The notes under the pieces were generated by a model. It worked only from the letters and a program-made list of their open reading frames with translations, searched no databases and was not told where the DNA came from. From DATBLQ01 sp036555325 (GTDB lineage Bacteria > Pseudomonadota > Alphaproteobacteria > Rhizobiales > Aestuariivirgaceae): a stretch of DNA of 64,000 bases. The DNA is taken from positions 16,322-80,321 of the forward strand of contig DATBLQ010000081.1 in the NCBI GenBank assembly GCA_036555325.1, given 5' to 3'. Below are positions 61,368 through 64,000 of this stretch, in pieces; the first letter of the stretch is position 1; every line of letters starts with the position of its first letter. A program made the translations under genes and the position numbers.

Positions 61368-62540
61368 ATGGTTCCAATGCCATTCGATCGCGCCGAATAT
61401 CAATCACGCCTGCAAAAGGTGAGATTGCAAATGGCAAGCCGTGGCCTCGATCTGCTGATCGTGACCGACATCGCCAATCAGCACTATCTTACAGCTTATG
61501 ATGGGTGGTCATTCTATACGCCGCAAATCGTCGTGCTGGCCATGGATGGTGAGCCCTATTGGGTCGGACGTGCCATGGATGCGGCCGGGGGAAAGCTCAC
61601 CGCCTGGATGGCCCCCGATCATCTCATCGGCTTTCCCGAAGACTATGTGCAGCGCACCGACTGTCACCCGATGGACTGGATAGCGTCATGGATGGTCGCA
61701 CAAGGCTGGGGCCGAGCTTCGATAGGCGTTGAACTCGAGAGCTACTATTACTCGCCGAAGGCCCATGCGCGGCTCGTGGCAGGACTTCCCAACGCACGGG
61801 TTACCGAGGCGGATCTCATGGTGAATTGGATCAGGGCCAGCAAGTCAAAAGCCGAGCTCACCCATATGCGCAATGCTGCACGGCTGGTCGAAGCGGCCAT
61901 GCGTTGCGCATATCAGATAATTGCGCCAGGCGTTCGCGAATGCGACGCGGTCGGCAAAATTTATGAGGCTCAGGTGGCCAGCCACCCCGACTTCGCCGGC
62001 GATATAACCTCACTTCCACCCACGGTGCTCGCGGGCAAGAACGCCTCCGCTCCGCACGTGCTCTGGGGAAATCGCCGGTTCGAAGAAACAGAGACCGTCG
62101 CCCTCGAACTTGCCGGCGCCAGCCGGCATTACCATGCAGGGCTCGCTCGGACCCTCCAGCTCGGCCGGCTTTCGCAAAACGTGAGGGAGACGGCGAAGGC
62201 TGTTCTTGAGGGCATGGACGCAGTTCTCGATACGATTCGACCCGGGGCGACAGGTGAGCAGGTCCATGCAGTCTGGAACAAAGTAATCGCCCGGTACGGG
62301 CTGCAGAAGGAATCACGTATCGGCTATGCCATTGGTCTTGGCTATCCTCCGGATTGGGGAGAGCATACCATTAGCCTGAGGCCGGGAGACATAACCGTGC
62401 TTGCGCCAAACAATACGTTGCACTGTATTCTGGGCATGTGGATGGAGGATTGGGGCCTGGAGATTTCAGAAACAATCTTGGTCACCGAAACCGGAGCAGA
62501 GTGTCTGACGGATTTTCCACGAGATATCCATGTCAAATAA
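61368..62540 (+). CDS. doeA: Ectoine hydrolase-like M24 family protein (EutD/DoeA-like)
   Basis: A 390-residue pita-bread-fold protein. It matches the EutD/DoeA group by eye: LLIVTDIANQHYLTAYDGWSFY near 28-49, IGLGYPPDWGEHTISLRPGD near 325 and LGMWMEDWGLEISETILVTETG near 355. M24 metal ligands are missing: the usual His-containing GHGIG is AIGLGYPP and the Asp pair near 245-260 is replaced (VALELAGASRHYHAG). This fits metal-independent ectoine-ring hydrolysis. ATG 61368 is used; ATG 61377 is an alternative. The 163-bp upstream gap shows no gene. Confidence 0.8.
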   Translation: MVPMPFDRAEYQSRLQKVRLQMASRGLDLLIVTDIANQHYLTAYDGWSFYTPQIVVLAMDGEPYWVGRAMDAAGGKLTAWMAPDHLIGFPEDYVQRTDCHPMDWIASWMVAQGWGRASIGVELESYYYSPKAHARLVAGLPNARVTEADLMVNWIRASKSKAELTHMRNAARLVEAAMRCAYQIIAPGVRECDAVGKIYEAQVASHPDFAGDITSLPPTVLAGKNASAPHVLWGNRRFEETETVALELAGASRHYHAGLARTLQLGRLSQNVRETAKAVLEGMDAVLDTIRPGATGEQVHAVWNKVIARYGLQKESRIGYAIGLGYPPDWGEHTISLRPGDITVLAPNNTLHCILGMWMEDWGLEISETILVTETGAECLTDFPRDIHVK

Positions 62541-63732
62541 AACGACTCCACTGATTGATCCAGATCTCATTGGCTACGCGGTCGACATACGTCGTCACCT
62601 TCATCGCAATCCCGAACTGTCCAACACCGAGGTGCGAACGCAGGAGTATATCCGCGCCAAGCTGGTGAAAGCGGGGTTGGCTGAACCACGCATTGCAGCG
62701 GGAACTGGCCTGGTAGTCGATATTGTCGGAAACGCCGGTCCGTCTAATCGGAAAATAGCCATTCGCGCAGATATCGATGCCTTGCCGATCCTCGAAGACT
62801 CAGGCGTTGAATTCTCCTCCGCCAATCCTGGCATCATGCATGCCTGCGGCCACGATGCACACACCGCCATGGTCCTCACCGCGGCAGCGACACTTCATCG
62901 CCACAGGCCGGCCTTTCGCGGCACGGTGCGGTTTATTTTTCAGCCCGCCGAAGAAGCCGAGCCGCTCGGCGGCCGCCGCGTGATCGAGGAAGGTCATCTC
63001 GATGACGTCGATGCCGCAATCGGCATCCATGTCGATCCTTATCTGGAGACCGGCAAGATTGCCGTTGCGCCGGGCAGCTACACCTTGGCTGCCGATGGGT
63101 TCGATATCATTGTGGAAGGTTCCTCGGCCCATGCGGCAAGGCCGCACGAAGGTATCGATGCCATCGCGATAGGCTGTTCAATTGTCGGAGAACTGCAGAA
63201 GTTTGTTGCGCGAGAGAACGACCCGCTTGTGCCGCTGATAATTTCAGTGACGGCTTTTTCGGGCGGCCATTCCTACAATATTTTAGCGGATCGCGTTGAG
63301 CTCAAGGGCACGCTGCGTTCCGGAAACAAGGCCATCAGAAGGATTGCTCACTCGCGACTCGAGCAAATCGTTTCAAGTGTGGCCGAACTTCATCGAGGCA
63401 GTGCGAGGGTGCACCTCATCAAAGGCGAACCGCCTGTTGAAAATGACGCCGATATGGTCACGCTTGTGCAAGACACGGGAAGACGACTTTTGGGACATGA
63501 GGGCGTAGTACAGTTGCCCGGTTGGAGCGCCGCCGACGATTTCGGTTTTTACAGTGAAAAACGACCGTCGGTGTATTTCCGATTGGGGGTGAGGAATGAA
63601 GCGAAAGGCGCCAAATACCCTTTGCATCATCCGAAGTTTGCAATCGACGAAGATGCCTTGCCCATAGGTGTTGAGACGCTCACGGGAACCGCGCTTGCAT
63701 TTCTTGCTAACGACGGATCTGCAAAGGGCTAG
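62530..63732 (+). CDS. M20 family amidohydrolase
   Basis: A 400-residue metallo-amidohydrolase of the N-acyl-amino-acid/hippurate hydrolase type. It has HLHRNPELSNTE near 23, the metal motif MHACGHDAHTAM near 100 and the catalytic acid in FQPAEEAEPLGGRRVIEEGHL near 140. A dimerisation domain occupies about 185-300. It overlaps the EutD/DoeA-like gene by 11 bases, so it may deacetylate the N-acetyl-diaminobutyrate released from ectoine in place of DoeB. That assignment is inference only. Confidence 0.88.
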   Translation: MSNKTTPLIDPDLIGYAVDIRRHLHRNPELSNTEVRTQEYIRAKLVKAGLAEPRIAAGTGLVVDIVGNAGPSNRKIAIRADIDALPILEDSGVEFSSANPGIMHACGHDAHTAMVLTAAATLHRHRPAFRGTVRFIFQPAEEAEPLGGRRVIEEGHLDDVDAAIGIHVDPYLETGKIAVAPGSYTLAADGFDIIVEGSSAHAARPHEGIDAIAIGCSIVGELQKFVARENDPLVPLIISVTAFSGGHSYNILADRVELKGTLRSGNKAIRRIAHSRLEQIVSSVAELHRGSARVHLIKGEPPVENDADMVTLVQDTGRRLLGHEGVVQLPGWSAADDFGFYSEKRPSVYFRLGVRNEAKGAKYPLHHPKFAIDEDALPIGVETLTGTALAFLANDGSAKG

Positions 63733-63790
63733 CCCTTCGGCACCATCGGCGGAACCAGCGGATAGTAAGAAGAAATCGTCAGGCAGCTTG

Positions 63791-63829
63791 AAAAAGTGCC
63801 GGGCACGCATTGGTATGGCGGGCCCGGCA
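63791..63829 (-). terminator. Intrinsic terminator downstream of the beta-barrel gene
   Basis: TGCCGGGC (63797-63804) pairs with GCCCGGCA (63822-63829), and on the minus strand the hairpin is followed by five T residues (A run 63791-63795). It lies 27 bases after the stop of the minus-strand outer-membrane gene. On the plus strand there is no T run behind it, so it serves the M20 gene poorly. Confidence 0.75.
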
Positions 63830-63855
63830 AGGGGAAGTAGCGAATTTACGAAACC

Positions 63856-64000
63856 TCAGAACATCCAGGCGAGGCCGAGTGTTCCTGTATGGGTAGAGGG
63901 GGCGACTTCGAGCTCGTCTACTCCCCAATTCTCCTCATTGTAACTGGTGTAGCGATATTCGGCGCGCAGCGTCACGTTGGAGCTCACCATTCCTTCGAGG
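63856..64000 (-). CDS. Outer-membrane beta-barrel protein, C-terminal part only
   Basis: The minus strand is open from the window edge to a TGA at 63856-63858 and encodes 47 residues. They include NVTLRAEYRYTSYNEENWG and end GTLGLAWMF, with alternating hydrophobic residues and a C-terminal Phe. That is the BAM-recognition signature of outer-membrane barrels, and the RAEYRYT-type strand is common in rhizobial Omp25/31-like porins. The 5' end lies outside the window. Confidence 0.75.
   Translation of the reverse strand, partial: LEGMVSSNVTLRAEYRYTSYNEENWGVDELEVAPSTHTGTLGLAWMF

Overview
The window is about 60% GC and gene-dense, and its gene content points to an alphaproteobacterium of the Hyphomicrobiales (Rhizobiales), probably near Mesorhizobium/Phyllobacteriaceae. 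The markers are DUF2336, CbtAB, a CobN-type B12 locus, a TadG-like protein, many sugar-type (CUT2) and polyamine-type ABC importers, and a beta-barrel porin fragment at the right edge. I saw no tRNA, rRNA, CRISPR array, transposase or phage gene.

Left end (1-4.1 kb): a receiver-domain protein that has lost its phosphorylation site, an MFS transporter, a DUF2336 protein and NAD kinase, with a clear intrinsic terminator downstream of nadK.

Cobalamin region (4.1-24.6 kb): an almost complete corrin pathway in several tightly overlapping gene blocks. A cobalamin riboswitch (minus strand, about 24.34-24.55 kb) heads cbtB-cbtA-cobW-cobN-cobO-(DUF6494), followed by cbiX-cobH-cobL-cobI-cbiG/cobJ-cobM. 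A plus-strand pair cbiD-cobK, a minus-strand block cobA-cobB-cobQ-cobD, and a plus-strand pair (DUF1636)-cobP complete it. The set is a hybrid: CbiX, CbiD and a CbiG-CobJ fusion, usually linked with the early-cobalt route, sit beside CobN, CobK, CobL and CobB of the late-cobalt route. cobF and cobG are not present in the window. cobS/cobT (chelatase), cobC, cobU and cobV must be elsewhere if the pathway is complete.

Accessory transport and catabolism (24.6-56.5 kb): a Rieske oxygenase with a YnjBCD-type importer; a TadG-like vWA protein; a CUT2 importer divergent from a PotABCD-type importer across a shared intergenic palindrome; an MBL hydrolase; an acetoin-dehydrogenase-like E1alpha/E1beta/E2 without E3; a BKACE (DUF849) enzyme; a GST; and a wrecked LysR gene. 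Next comes a plus-strand run of ten genes (46.0-55.5 kb): CUT2 importer, Gfo/Idh dehydrogenase, PxpA-like protein, biotin carrier, biotin carboxylase, two carboxyltransferase-type subunits resembling urea carboxylase/5-oxoprolinase, and a BioY biotin transporter. A DUF1989 (urea-carboxylase-associated) gene faces it. This looks like a complete import-and-activate pathway for an unknown amide, lactam or guanidine-like compound, and it is the best candidate for an undescribed system here.

Right end (56.5-64 kb): a quaternary-amine (ProU/Opu) importer with a fused double permease, a DUF892 ferritin-like protein, an ectoine-hydrolase-like (EutD/DoeA) M24 protein overlapping an M20 amidohydrolase, and the 3' end of an outer-membrane beta-barrel gene. 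No intact transcriptional regulator was found anywhere in the window, so the catabolic loci must be controlled in trans.
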